15,485 nt of DNA from Pseudonocardia sp. (GTDB taxonomy: Bacteria; Actinomycetota; Actinomycetes; Mycobacteriales; Pseudonocardiaceae): the NCBI GenBank assembly GCA_030147065.1, contig JASLAP010000099.1, positions 1 to 15,485 on the forward strand. The letters run 5' to 3'. Positions within the stretch are counted from its first letter, which is position 1. Each line of letters begins with the position of its first letter. A model generated the notes under the pieces. That model saw nothing but the letters and a program-made list of their open reading frames with translations. It made no database searches and was not told where the DNA came from. This document shows positions 5,950 to 13,538 of the stretch, in pieces. A program made the position numbers and the translations under genes.

Positions 5950-8900
5950 TCAACCGGGCAGCACATCGGCCGGTGCGGGCACCGGCCAGGTCAGGGTCAC
6001 CGCGTCGGGGGACCCGGTCGGCACCGGCGCGAACGGCGCCTGCTGCGCGGCCAGCCACTCCCGGGCCGACGGGTCCAGCCCGGCCAGCACGACCCGGTGG
6101 CGCGGCAGCGCCGGGTCCTCGCCGGGCACGACCGGCAGGTCGGTGACGGTCACCGGCCCGCGGCCGGCCAGCCCGGCCAGCACCACCAGCGCGCGCGGGT
6201 CCACGGCGCCGTCGCGCAGGCTGTCGCGGACGGCGGTGGGGGCGGCCAGGTTCGGGTTGCCGGCCAGTTGCGCGCCGGCGTCGGCGAGCCGGGCGGGGGC
6301 GGGTGGGACCGCTCCTCCGGCCGCCCGCACCTCCAGCAGGTCGGCGCCCTCGCCGAACCGCGCGAGGACGGACCCGCCGCCCGGTGAGCCGGTCCGCCCC
6401 GACCCGGCCGACACGACCAGCACACCGCCGACGGCGAACCGCTCGGCCGGCACCCCGTCGCGGACCAGGTCCGACCGCACCCCGGGCGGGGCGGCGACGG
6501 TGGCGGCGGGGTCGCTCGCCGACGCAAGCCAGGCGGCCAGCTCCCGGTGTGACACGGCGGCGGCCCCGGGGCTCGACACCGCGCCGGCAGCCGTGGTGGC
6601 CAGGGCCGCGACGCAGGCGGCGGCGGCGACCACGACCGCGCCGACGTGCCGGAGCCGGGACCGCGCGGCCGGTTCCCCGGCCAGCTCCTGCCCCAGCGCC
6701 GCAGCCAGCAGCAGCGACGCCGCCACCAGCCCCGGCAGCGCGACGACCGCGCCCGGCCACGGCAGGGCGGCCGGCACCAGGACGGCGGCCGCGGTCGCCC
6801 CGATCCCGCGCAGTCCGGGCAGCGCGAACGCCCCCAGCACCACGACGGCACCCGCGGCCAGCAGCAGCCACCTGCCCGGTCCGTCGACGGCCCCGGTCGC
6901 GGCCGTCGGCGCCAGCCCCGCCACCAGCGCCCCGGCGAGCGCGACGACGCCGAGCAGGGCCGCCGGCAGCGCGACCGGGTGCCGTCGCCCGACGGCGATC
7001 GCGGCCACCGCGACGGCGGCTCCCAGGACCGGTGCGGTCAGCACGCCGACGGCGGCCGCGAGGACGCCGAGGACGGGCCCGATCCGCCCGGTCCCGGAGA
7101 TCAGCGCCAGCCCGAGGACCAGCCACATCGCGCCCAGCAGGCCGGGCCCGAACGTCGCCAGCGCGGTCACGGCCGGTTCGCCCACGATGAGCAGCGCGAG
7201 GGCGGCCGCCACCGCCCACGGCCGCGTCCCGGCGCGGCGGGCCGCCACGACCGCCGCCCCCACCAGCACGGCGACGGCGACCACGGCCAGTTCCCGGGCC
7301 GCCCCCAGCACGCCCGGGTACCGGTCGAAGGCGCCGGTCAGACCGGCGTACGCCTGGAGCTGCAGCTGCCCCGCCAGGTCGGTGAAGCCGGGCGGCGACC
7401 ACGGCCCGGCCAGTCCGCGCAGCGCGCCGAAGGCCCCGTCGACCAGCTCGGCCTCGCCCGCCGTCGCCGGCAGCGTGAACGCCGACAGGGCCACCCGGAC
7501 GACGGCGAGGATCCCGAGCGCGGCGACGGCCAGCTCCGGGATCGGGGAGCGCCGCCGTGGAGCGCGGTCGGGTGCGGGGGTGGCCCCCGCCGCAGCGTCG
7601 GTCGCGGACTGCGGGAGTCCTGCCCCCGCGCCGGACGGCCCGCTCGGCGCCAGGCCGAGGTGCGACCCGACGGGTGGCCGCCCGGAACGCGGCTCAGCGG
7701 GGGACCGCACCTCGCCGTCGGACGCGGTCCGGATCGGGCCCCGCCCCCGCCCCGGCGCACCCGCGCCCAGCGCCGCGGCCCGTTCCGCGAGGTCCCGCCA
7801 CCGGGGGTCGCGGGCCGCCGGAAGCGATGCCGGTTCCTGCTCCACCGTGACCGCGGTGACCGCGGTGACGGGGGCGACAGCCGGTTCCGGGATCTCGGTG
7901 GCCGGGTTCCCGCGCCACCGGGTGTCCGCCGCCGGCGCCTCGCCCTTCATCAGGAACGAGTCCGCGTCCAGCACCGCCCGGTCGCCGATCCGCACCCCGT
8001 AGTGCACGAAGCTGTTGACCCCCAGCGTCACCCCGGCCCCGACCTCGGTGCGGTCGGACCGGAAGCTGGCGTCCTCCAGCGAGTGGCACTGGATCACCGT
8101 GCCGGTGTTGAGGGTGCTGTGGTCGCCGATCGAGACCAGGGTCTTCTCCGGGATCACCGCGCCGTCGTCGAACACCTTGCGGCCCATCCGCACCCCGAGC
8201 GCCCGCCACAGCGCGGCCTTCATCGGGGTGCCGTTGAACAGCGGCAGCACGCTGATCCGGCTCAGCTTCCACAGCCGCTCGTGGCGCCAGTAGTAGGGCT
8301 GGTAGATCGAGCAGAACTCCGGGCGCAGCCGCCGCTGCCCCATGCTCAGCCGCTCGAACCCGATCGACAGGACGGCCGTGCAGGCCAGCGCGGCGAGCGC
8401 GCCCAGCAGGTAGGCGGTCGGGCCGAGTGCGTCCTCGAACTCGTGGGCGCCGACGAACACCAGCACCAGCCCGAACAGCAGCAGCACCCGCTGCACCAGG
8501 AACACCGCTACGGTGCCCAGGTTGGCGCGGTTCTTGCGGGCCAGCCGCGCGGGGAAGCCCGGCCCGGTGCGCAGCGCGTCCAGCTCGGGGTCGCCCTGGG
8601 TCGAGCGGGGGATCTCGAAGGCCGGCGAGCCGAGCAGCCCGACGCCCGACCGGCGCGGCCCGTCGATCGGCACCATCACCTTGGTGGCCAGCAGGACGTC
8701 CGCGCCGACGGCGGCGCGGGCCGGGAAGGCGACGTTGTTGCCCAGGAAGCTGCGCGCGCCGACGGCCACCGGGGAGACCGCGAAGGACGAGCTGGAGTAC
8801 TCGGCGTTCATCAGCGACAGCCCGTCGGAGACCAGCGTGCCGGTGCCCACCCGGACGTGCCGGGGCGAGTCGTGCCGGGTGGCCAGCCCGAAGTTGGAGC

Positions 8901-11900
8901 CGGTCTGCTCGACCGGGTGCAGGTGGTAGCCGGTGGCCCGGAGGAACCCGACGATGTACGAGCTGTCGCCGAGCAGGTCGTTGAAGAACCGGGAGTTGCC
9001 CAGCCGGGCCACCGCCCGGTGCGCGGCGTACCGCACGCCGTACAGCGGGTGCGGGGTGTCGGTGCCGGGCAGGCGGTCGAGCAGCCGGGGCGCCAGGACC
9101 ACCACGGCCAGCCGGAAGCCGATGGTGACCGCCAGCACGGCCGCCGCCACGCCCAGGTGGACCAGGTAGAACGCCGGGTCGGCCCAGCCGGCGCCCTGCG
9201 CGCCGGCCGCCAGCGACACGCGCGCGTAGACCGCCGGAACGAGCACCAGCGGCACCGCGGCCAGCAGCGGCCCGCTGACTAGCAGCACCATGGCCAGCTG
9301 GAACGCGGCGTAGGTGGCCCGCCGCCGGGTGGTGCACGGGAGGGTCTCGACCCCGGTGAAGTCGGTCCGGGTCGGCTGGGCGGGGGAGCCGGCGTAGCGC
9401 TCGCCTGGCGGGACCCGCTGACCGGCGGCCAGCGACGAGGCGTGCCCAAGCTGGGCGCCGTCGCCGAGCGCGGTGTCGACGTCGAGCACCGAGGCCTCGC
9501 CGACGACGGCGTCGCGGCCCAGGTCGATCCGCCCGACCCGGATCCACCCGGACTCCGCGTGGTAGCCGGGCAGCACGGTGTCCTTGCGGACCACCGCCCC
9601 GTCGCCGATGGTCAGCAGGTCGGTGGACACCGGCAGGGACCGGGTGAACACCGCGGCCCCGCGGCCGATCCGGGCCCCGAGCGCGCGCAGGTACAGCAGG
9701 TACAGCGGCGACCCGCTGAACAGGTTCAGCGGGCTGATCCGCAGCAGCTGGCGGACCGCCCAGAACCGCAGGTAGCGCCATCCCCAGAGCGGGATCGTGC
9801 CGGGTTGCCAGCGGCCGATCAGCAGCCACTTGGCCACGACCGGCAGCAGCGCGGTGCCCCCGAAGAACAGCGCGCCGAAGGCCACGATCCGCAGGTAGCC
9901 CTCCAGCGGGCCGGTCGCCGCCTGCACCCAGTGGTAGCCGGTCACGACCGACAGGAACAGCATCTGGAGCACGCCCAGGTAGAGCAGGACCTGGGCCAGC
10001 CCGCACAGCAGGTAGGAGGTGGTGCCGGCCACCCGGACCTCGCGGGGGGCGGTGGTGGCGGGCCGGTCGGCCGGGTCGCCCACCGCCGCGGCCAGCGCCC
10101 GGACCGACGGGTTGAGGTAGGCGTCCTTCATCGTCACCGGCGGCATCCGCGGGTGGTCGCGGAGCCGGGCGCGCAGCCGGGCCAGGCCGAGCGAGCTCAT
10201 GCCCAGGTCGTCGAAGAAGTCGCTGTCGGCCGAGACCCGGTCCAGGCCGAGCAGGTCGGCGACGGCGCCGGCCAGCACCCGCTCGACCTCGGTCGCCGGC
10301 TCGACGTGCGCGCGCTGCGAGGTCAGCCGGGTCCCGGTGGGCGCGGGCAGGTTCTTCCGGTCGGCCTTGTCGCTGGGCAGCATCGGGATGCGGGCCAGCC
10401 GCTCGACGTAGGTCGGCACCATGTAGCGGGGCAGCCGCTCGGTCAGCGCGGCGTGGATGTCGGCCGCGGTCACCGGGGGCCCGCCCGGCCGTTCGGTGTA
10501 GTAGGCGACCAGCTCCACCCGGCCCGGCTCGGGCTCGTGGGTGTCCACGACGGCCGCGGCGATCCCGGCCAGCCGCAGCAGCACCGACTCGATCTCGGTC
10601 AGCTCGATCCGGTAGCCGCGCACCTTGACCTGGGTGTCGATCCGGCCCAGGCACTCCACCTGGCCGTCGGGGGTGATCCGGCCCAGGTCGCCGCTGCGGT
10701 AGATCCGCCCGGAGGTGTTGTGCGCGATGCCGAGCGGGTCGGGCAGGAACGCCTTCGCGGTCAGGTCGTCGCGGTTGAGGTAGCCGCTCGACAGCCCGAC
10801 CCCGGCGATGCCGATCTCGCCCAGCTCGCCCGGCGGCAGCGGGCGCTGGTCGTCGGGGTCCAGGATCACCACGGCGTAGGTGGGCAGCGGGACGCCGATG
10901 GTCACCGGGCGGTCCGGGTGCAGGGTGGTCCAGGTGGTGGTCACCGTGGTCTCGGTGGGCCCGTAGACGTTGAGGAACCGCCGGTCCGGGCGGTACCACC
11001 GGGTCACCAGGTCCTGCGGGCAGGCCTCCCCGGACACCAGCAGGAACCGCAGGTGGGGCAGGTCGTCGTCCACGGTGGCGAGCAGGGTGGGCACGCAGCA
11101 CAGCGCGGTGACCCCCGCGGCGCGCAGGAAGTCGGCCAGCTCCTCGCCGAGCAGGCTGCCGCCGGGCTTGGGCACGAGCGTCGCGCCGACCGCCAGCGGC
11201 ACCCAGATCTCCTCGACCGAGAAGTCGAAGGCGATCGTCATCCCCTGGTACATCCGGTCCTGCGGCACGACGCCGTAGACCTCGGCGGCCACCCGGACGA
11301 AGTTGGTGATGCTGGCGTGGTCGATCGGGACGCCCTTGGGCCGCCCGGTGGTGCCGGAGGTGTAGATGACGTAGCAGAGGTCCTCGACCGGCTCGCCGCG
11401 CTCGTCGGCGGTGAGCCGGGCGGGGTCGCGGGCGCCGATGTCGTCGGCGGCCTCGTCGGTGCAGAGCACGTCGACGCCGGCCTCGGCGAGCCGGTCGCGC
11501 AGGTGCGCCAGGGTCAGCACGGTGCTCACCCCGGCGTCGTCGGTGATGTAGGCCAGCCGGTCGGGCGGGAAGGCGACGTCCAGCGGCACGTAGGCGGCGT
11601 GCACCTTCAGCGCGGCCAGCATCCCCACGTAGGCCGCCACGGCGTCGTCGACCAGCAGCCCGATCCGGTGCCCCGGTCCGACGCCGTGCGCGCGCAGCCA
11701 GCGGGCGGTCCGGTTGGCCCGGGCGTCGAGCTCGTCGTAGGTCAGCGCGAGGTCGCCGCGGGCCACCGCCAGGTGCCCGGCGTCGCCCTCGGCGCGGAAC
11801 CGGTCGCAGCGCCGCTCGAACAGCTCGTGCAGCCGCTCGCCGGGCGTCCAGCGCACCGACTGGTCGGTGTCCGCGCAGGTCAGCACGGGCCCGTCGAGCC

Positions 11901-11970
11901 AGCCCACAGCGGCCGGGTGGCCGGGTGGCAGCCCGGCCGGAGGCCGGACCGCGGTGGGACCGGTCGTCAT
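5950..11970 (-). CDS. Pls/PosA-type nonribosomal peptide synthetase with extra C-terminal membrane module
   Basis: This 2006-residue protein is predicted to adenylate one amino acid, load it on its carrier domain and link copies at the membrane. Adenylation domain (about 45-545): A3 YTSGTTGRPKG (203-213), A4 FDFSVEEIW (248-256), A5 NVYGPTE (334-340), A7 YRSGDLGR, A8 VKVRGYRIEL, and A10 Lys535. Carrier domain: FFDDLGMSSL with pantetheine site Ser593. Then come three pairs of helices (about 653-718, 887-962, 1150-1206) alternating with three soluble, hexapeptide-repeat-like domains (about 730-870, 975-1125, 1212-1360). This is the A-T-(TM2-domain)x3 plan of epsilon-poly-lysine synthetase, whose family ends here at about 1300-1370 residues. 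The frame continues through a low-complexity linker (1365-1475) into about ten further helices (1479-1798) and a 200-residue terminal domain, which resembles polytopic glycosyltransferase-like proteins only in layout. No thioesterase or classical condensation domain is present. ATG overlaps the upstream stop (ATGA). Pocket residues suggest a basic amino acid. Confidence 0.88.
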   Translation of the reverse strand: MTTGPTAVRPPAGLPPGHPAAVGWLDGPVLTCADTDQSVRWTPGERLHELFERRCDRFRAEGDAGHLAVARGDLALTYDELDARANRTARWLRAHGVGPGHRIGLLVDDAVAAYVGMLAALKVHAAYVPLDVAFPPDRLAYITDDAGVSTVLTLAHLRDRLAEAGVDVLCTDEAADDIGARDPARLTADERGEPVEDLCYVIYTSGTTGRPKGVPIDHASITNFVRVAAEVYGVVPQDRMYQGMTIAFDFSVEEIWVPLAVGATLVPKPGGSLLGEELADFLRAAGVTALCCVPTLLATVDDDLPHLRFLLVSGEACPQDLVTRWYRPDRRFLNVYGPTETTVTTTWTTLHPDRPVTIGVPLPTYAVVILDPDDQRPLPPGELGEIGIAGVGLSSGYLNRDDLTAKAFLPDPLGIAHNTSGRIYRSGDLGRITPDGQVECLGRIDTQVKVRGYRIELTEIESVLLRLAGIAAAVVDTHEPEPGRVELVAYYTERPGGPPVTAADIHAALTERLPRYMVPTYVERLARIPMLPSDKADRKNLPAPTGTRLTSQRAHVEPATEVERVLAGAVADLLGLDRVSADSDFFDDLGMSSLGLARLRARLRDHPRMPPVTMKDAYLNPSVRALAAAVGDPADRPATTAPREVRVAGTTSYLLCGLAQVLLYLGVLQMLFLSVVTGYHWVQAATGPLEGYLRIVAFGALFFGGTALLPVVAKWLLIGRWQPGTIPLWGWRYLRFWAVRQLLRISPLNLFSGSPLYLLYLRALGARIGRGAAVFTRSLPVSTDLLTIGDGAVVRKDTVLPGYHAESGWIRVGRIDLGRDAVVGEASVLDVDTALGDGAQLGHASSLAAGQRVPPGERYAGSPAQPTRTDFTGVETLPCTTRRRATYAAFQLAMVLLVSGPLLAAVPLVLVPAVYARVSLAAGAQGAGWADPAFYLVHLGVAAAVLAVTIGFRLAVVVLAPRLLDRLPGTDTPHPLYGVRYAAHRAVARLGNSRFFNDLLGDSSYIVGFLRATGYHLHPVEQTGSNFGLATRHDSPRHVRVGTGTLVSDGLSLMNAEYSSSSFAVSPVAVGARSFLGNNVAFPARAAVGADVLLATKVMVPIDGPRRSGVGLLGSPAFEIPRSTQGDPELDALRTGPGFPARLARKNRANLGTVAVFLVQRVLLLFGLVLVFVGAHEFEDALGPTAYLLGALAALACTAVLSIGFERLSMGQRRLRPEFCSIYQPYYWRHERLWKLSRISVLPLFNGTPMKAALWRALGVRMGRKVFDDGAVIPEKTLVSIGDHSTLNTGTVIQCHSLEDASFRSDRTEVGAGVTLGVNSFVHYGVRIGDRAVLDADSFLMKGEAPAADTRWRGNPATEIPEPAVAPVTAVTAVTVEQEPASLPAARDPRWRDLAERAAALGAGAPGRGRGPIRTASDGEVRSPAEPRSGRPPVGSHLGLAPSGPSGAGAGLPQSATDAAAGATPAPDRAPRRRSPIPELAVAALGILAVVRVALSAFTLPATAGEAELVDGAFGALRGLAGPWSPPGFTDLAGQLQLQAYAGLTGAFDRYPGVLGAARELAVVAVAVLVGAAVVAARRAGTRPWAVAAALALLIVGEPAVTALATFGPGLLGAMWLVLGLALISGTGRIGPVLGVLAAAVGVLTAPVLGAAVAVAAIAVGRRHPVALPAALLGVVALAGALVAGLAPTAATGAVDGPGRWLLLAAGAVVVLGAFALPGLRGIGATAAAVLVPAALPWPGAVVALPGLVAASLLLAAALGQELAGEPAARSRLRHVGAVVVAAAACVAALATTAAGAVSSPGAAAVSHRELAAWLASASDPAATVAAPPGVRSDLVRDGVPAERFAVGGVLVVSAGSGRTGSPGGGSVLARFGEGADLLEVRAAGGAVPPAPARLADAGAQLAGNPNLAAPTAVRDSLRDGAVDPRALVVLAGLAGRGPVTVTDLPVVPGEDPALPRHRVVLAGLDPSAREWLAAQQAPFAPVPTGSPDAVTLTWPVPAPADVLPG
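7847..7873 (-). repeat. 9-bp tandem repeat inside the NRPS linker
   Basis: On the plus strand GTGACCGCG occurs twice in tandem (7847-7864), followed by a third, partial copy GTGACGGGG (7865-7873). It encodes the VTAVTAVTV segment at residues 1368-1376, exactly where the conserved NRPS terminal domain ends and the extra module begins. Confidence 0.7.
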
Positions 11971-13247
11971 ACCGCCGCCACCGCGGGCATGCTCAGCGCG
12001 ACCGCCTCCTCGATGATGTCCAGGCCCCGGCGCAGCAGCGGGTCGGGCGTGGTCAGCGGGGCGAGGACCTTGACCACCTCGTCGTCGGGCCCGCAGGACT
12101 CGACGACCAGCCTGCGCTCGGCGCAGCGCCGGGTGACCTCGGCCGCGAACCGGCCGGTGCGCAGGTCGACGCCCTGCATCAGGCCGCGGCCCTTGACCCG
12201 CCCGTCCGGGACCAGCCGGGCGATCCGGCGCAGCCGGTCGGTGACCAGCTCGCCGCGCCGGGCCACCGCGCCGGCGAACTCCCCGTCGCGCCAGAACTTC
12301 TCCAGCGCCACCCGGGCGGTGACGAAGGCGTGCGCGTTGCCGCGGAAGGTGCCGTTGTGCTCGCCGGGCTCCCACACGTCGAACTCCGGCCGGATGAGCA
12401 GCAGCGCCATCGGCAGCCCGAACCCGGAGATCGACTTGGACAGCGCGACCAGGTCCGGGACGACCCCGGTGCCCTCGAAGCTGAAGAAGGTGCCGGTCCG
12501 CCCGCAGCCGGCCTGCACGTCGTCGACGATCAGCAGGGCGCCGTGGCGCTGCGCGGCGGCTGCCACGCGTCGCAACCAGGCCGGCGACGCGGTGTTCAGA
12601 CCGCCCTCGCCCTGCACGGTCTCCAGCAGGACGGCGGCCGGGGCGTCCACCCCGCTGGACGGGTCGGCGAGCACCCGGTCGAGCAGGTCGGCGGTGTCGG
12701 TGCCGCTGCCGAGGTAGCCGTCGTAGGGCAGCCGGGTCACGTCCGGCAGCGACAGCGCGGACCCCATCCGGTGGTGGCGGTTGCCGGTGGCGGCCAGCGC
12801 GCCCTGGGTGACGCCGTGGAAGCCGTTGGTGAAGGCGATGACGTTGCGCCGCCCGGTGGCCTTGCGGGCCAGCTTGACCGCGGCCTCGACGGCGTTGGTG
12901 CCGGTCGGCCCGGTGAACTGGACGCGGTGGTCGAGCCCGCGCGGGGCGAGCACCAGCTCCTCGAACACCTCCAGGAAGGCCCGCTTGGGCGCGGTGTTGA
13001 GGTCCAGGCCGTGGGTGATGCCGGCGTCGCCGATGTGCTCGACCAGCGCCGCGGCCATGTCCGGGTCGTTGTGGCCGTAGTTCAGCGACCCGGCCCCGGC
13101 CAGGAAGTCCAAGTACTCCCGCCCCTCGGTGTCCCACAGCAGGCTGCCCCGCGCGGTGCTGAAGACCGCGCGGTAGCTGCGGCAGTAGCTGCGTACCTCC
13201 GATTCCCGGCCGGCGGGTGCGGGGTCGGGAAGACGTCGTGTGCCCAT
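11967..13247 (-). CDS. ectB: EctB-like diaminobutyrate--2-oxoglutarate aminotransferase
   Basis: This is a 426-residue class III aminotransferase. EctB forms L-2,4-diaminobutyrate from aspartate-4-semialdehyde with glutamate as amino donor. The family signature is strong: ESEVRSYCRSY near the N-terminus, DFLAGAGSLNYGHN, GITHGLDLNT, VQFTGPTGTNAVEAA (about 110-124), LLETVQGEGG, the cofactor-binding IVDDVQAGCGRTG (Asp242/Asp243), and Lys271 in LSKSISGFGLPMAL for the Schiff base. I start at ATG 13247, which gives normal family length; a further in-frame ATG at 13292 adds 15 codons with poor third-position GC. No Shine-Dalgarno sequence is clear for either. The stop overlaps the NRPS start in ATGA, so the two should be translationally coupled. 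The ectoine genes ectA and ectC are not adjacent, so Dab is probably made here for the NRPS, not for ectoine. The symbol names the family; the gene might equally be called dat. Confidence 0.9.
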   Translation of the reverse strand: MGTRRLPDPAPAGRESEVRSYCRSYRAVFSTARGSLLWDTEGREYLDFLAGAGSLNYGHNDPDMAAALVEHIGDAGITHGLDLNTAPKRAFLEVFEELVLAPRGLDHRVQFTGPTGTNAVEAAVKLARKATGRRNVIAFTNGFHGVTQGALAATGNRHHRMGSALSLPDVTRLPYDGYLGSGTDTADLLDRVLADPSSGVDAPAAVLLETVQGEGGLNTASPAWLRRVAAAAQRHGALLIVDDVQAGCGRTGTFFSFEGTGVVPDLVALSKSISGFGLPMALLLIRPEFDVWEPGEHNGTFRGNAHAFVTARVALEKFWRDGEFAGAVARRGELVTDRLRRIARLVPDGRVKGRGLMQGVDLRTGRFAAEVTRRCAERRLVVESCGPDDEVVKVLAPLTTPDPLLRRGLDIIEEAVALSMPAVAAV

Positions 13248-13322
13248 GCGGGGTGTTTCGTATGGCCGGCACGGACCGGTTCGGCGACACATCGTGGCCC
13301 TGCGCGTGTCATTACTGCGTTC

Positions 13323-13363
13323 GGGTTAACTCGCCTGTGTCTGATCGAACCTGGAGTTACCCC
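13323..13363. promoter_or_regulatory. Inverted repeat in the ectB-phaC divergent spacer, possible operator
   Basis: GGGTTAACTC (13323-13332) and GAGTTACCCC (13354-13363) match as inverted arms at 9 of 10 positions around a 21-bp spacer. It lies in the least GC-rich part of the divergent spacer, 76-116 bp upstream of the chosen ectB start, where a repressor or activator site would be expected. The cognate regulator is unknown and not encoded in the window. Confidence 0.4.
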
Positions 13364-13435
13364 CGTGTGCCCGTCCCAACCAGCGGCTGACCGGCCTAGG
13401 CCGAGTCCGGAGGAACGGCCGACCGCCGCCGTTCA

Positions 13436-13451
13436 TGTGATGTGCGCCACA
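13436..13451. promoter_or_regulatory. CRP/GlxR-like binding site upstream of phaC
   Basis: TGTGATGTGCGCCACA fits the cAMP-receptor-type consensus TGTGA-N6-TCACA at 9 of the 10 defined positions (CCACA instead of TCACA). It is 87 bp upstream of the phaC ATG and 188 bp upstream of the ectB start. Actinobacterial CRP/GlxR proteins recognise this type of palindrome and often control carbon-storage genes. Whether it activates or represses cannot be told, because the -35/-10 elements are not clear. Confidence 0.55.
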
Positions 13452-13526
13452 TTTGCGCGGAAGGGCTCCGTTTTCCGGCCAGCGGGAGACCTCGACCGCG
13501 ACCGGGCGATCATCAGCGGGAACGCC

Positions 13527-13531
13527 GAGGA
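13527..13531 (+). promoter_or_regulatory. Ribosome binding site of phaC
   Basis: GAGGA ends 7 nt before the ATG at 13539. It selects this ATG over the out-of-frame ATG at 13531 that overlaps the site itself, and shows that the long open frame further upstream is not translated as part of the gene. Confidence 0.65.
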
Positions 13532-13538
13532 TGGACCG

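Noticed and set aside
5950..7850. Separate gene for the C-terminal membrane module, starting at GTG near 7846
   Set aside because: No stop codon separates it from the NRPS frame and no ribosome site precedes this GTG, so one fused protein is the direct reading. A sequence error cannot be fully excluded.
9442..12717. Very long plus-strand open frame opposite the NRPS and ectB genes
   Set aside because: It is antisense to clear enzyme domains, is composed of Gly/Arg/Gln/His/Val-rich low-complexity protein and has no family motif. Long antisense frames are expected at this GC content.
11967..13247. Ectoine biosynthesis operon
   Set aside because: Only the EctB-type gene is present; ectA, ectC and ectD are absent on both sides and the downstream partner is an NRPS.
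11971..13290. N-terminal extension of the NRPS frame across ectB
   Set aside because: This part lies in a different frame from the clear EctB protein and has an Arg/Pro/Gly-rich shadow composition. ATG 11970 in the ATGA overlap is the real start.
11925..13538. In-frame plus-strand extension upstream of phaC
   Set aside because: The extension is antisense to ectB, while phaC has a Shine-Dalgarno sequence and an ATG at 13539 that give the normal family length.
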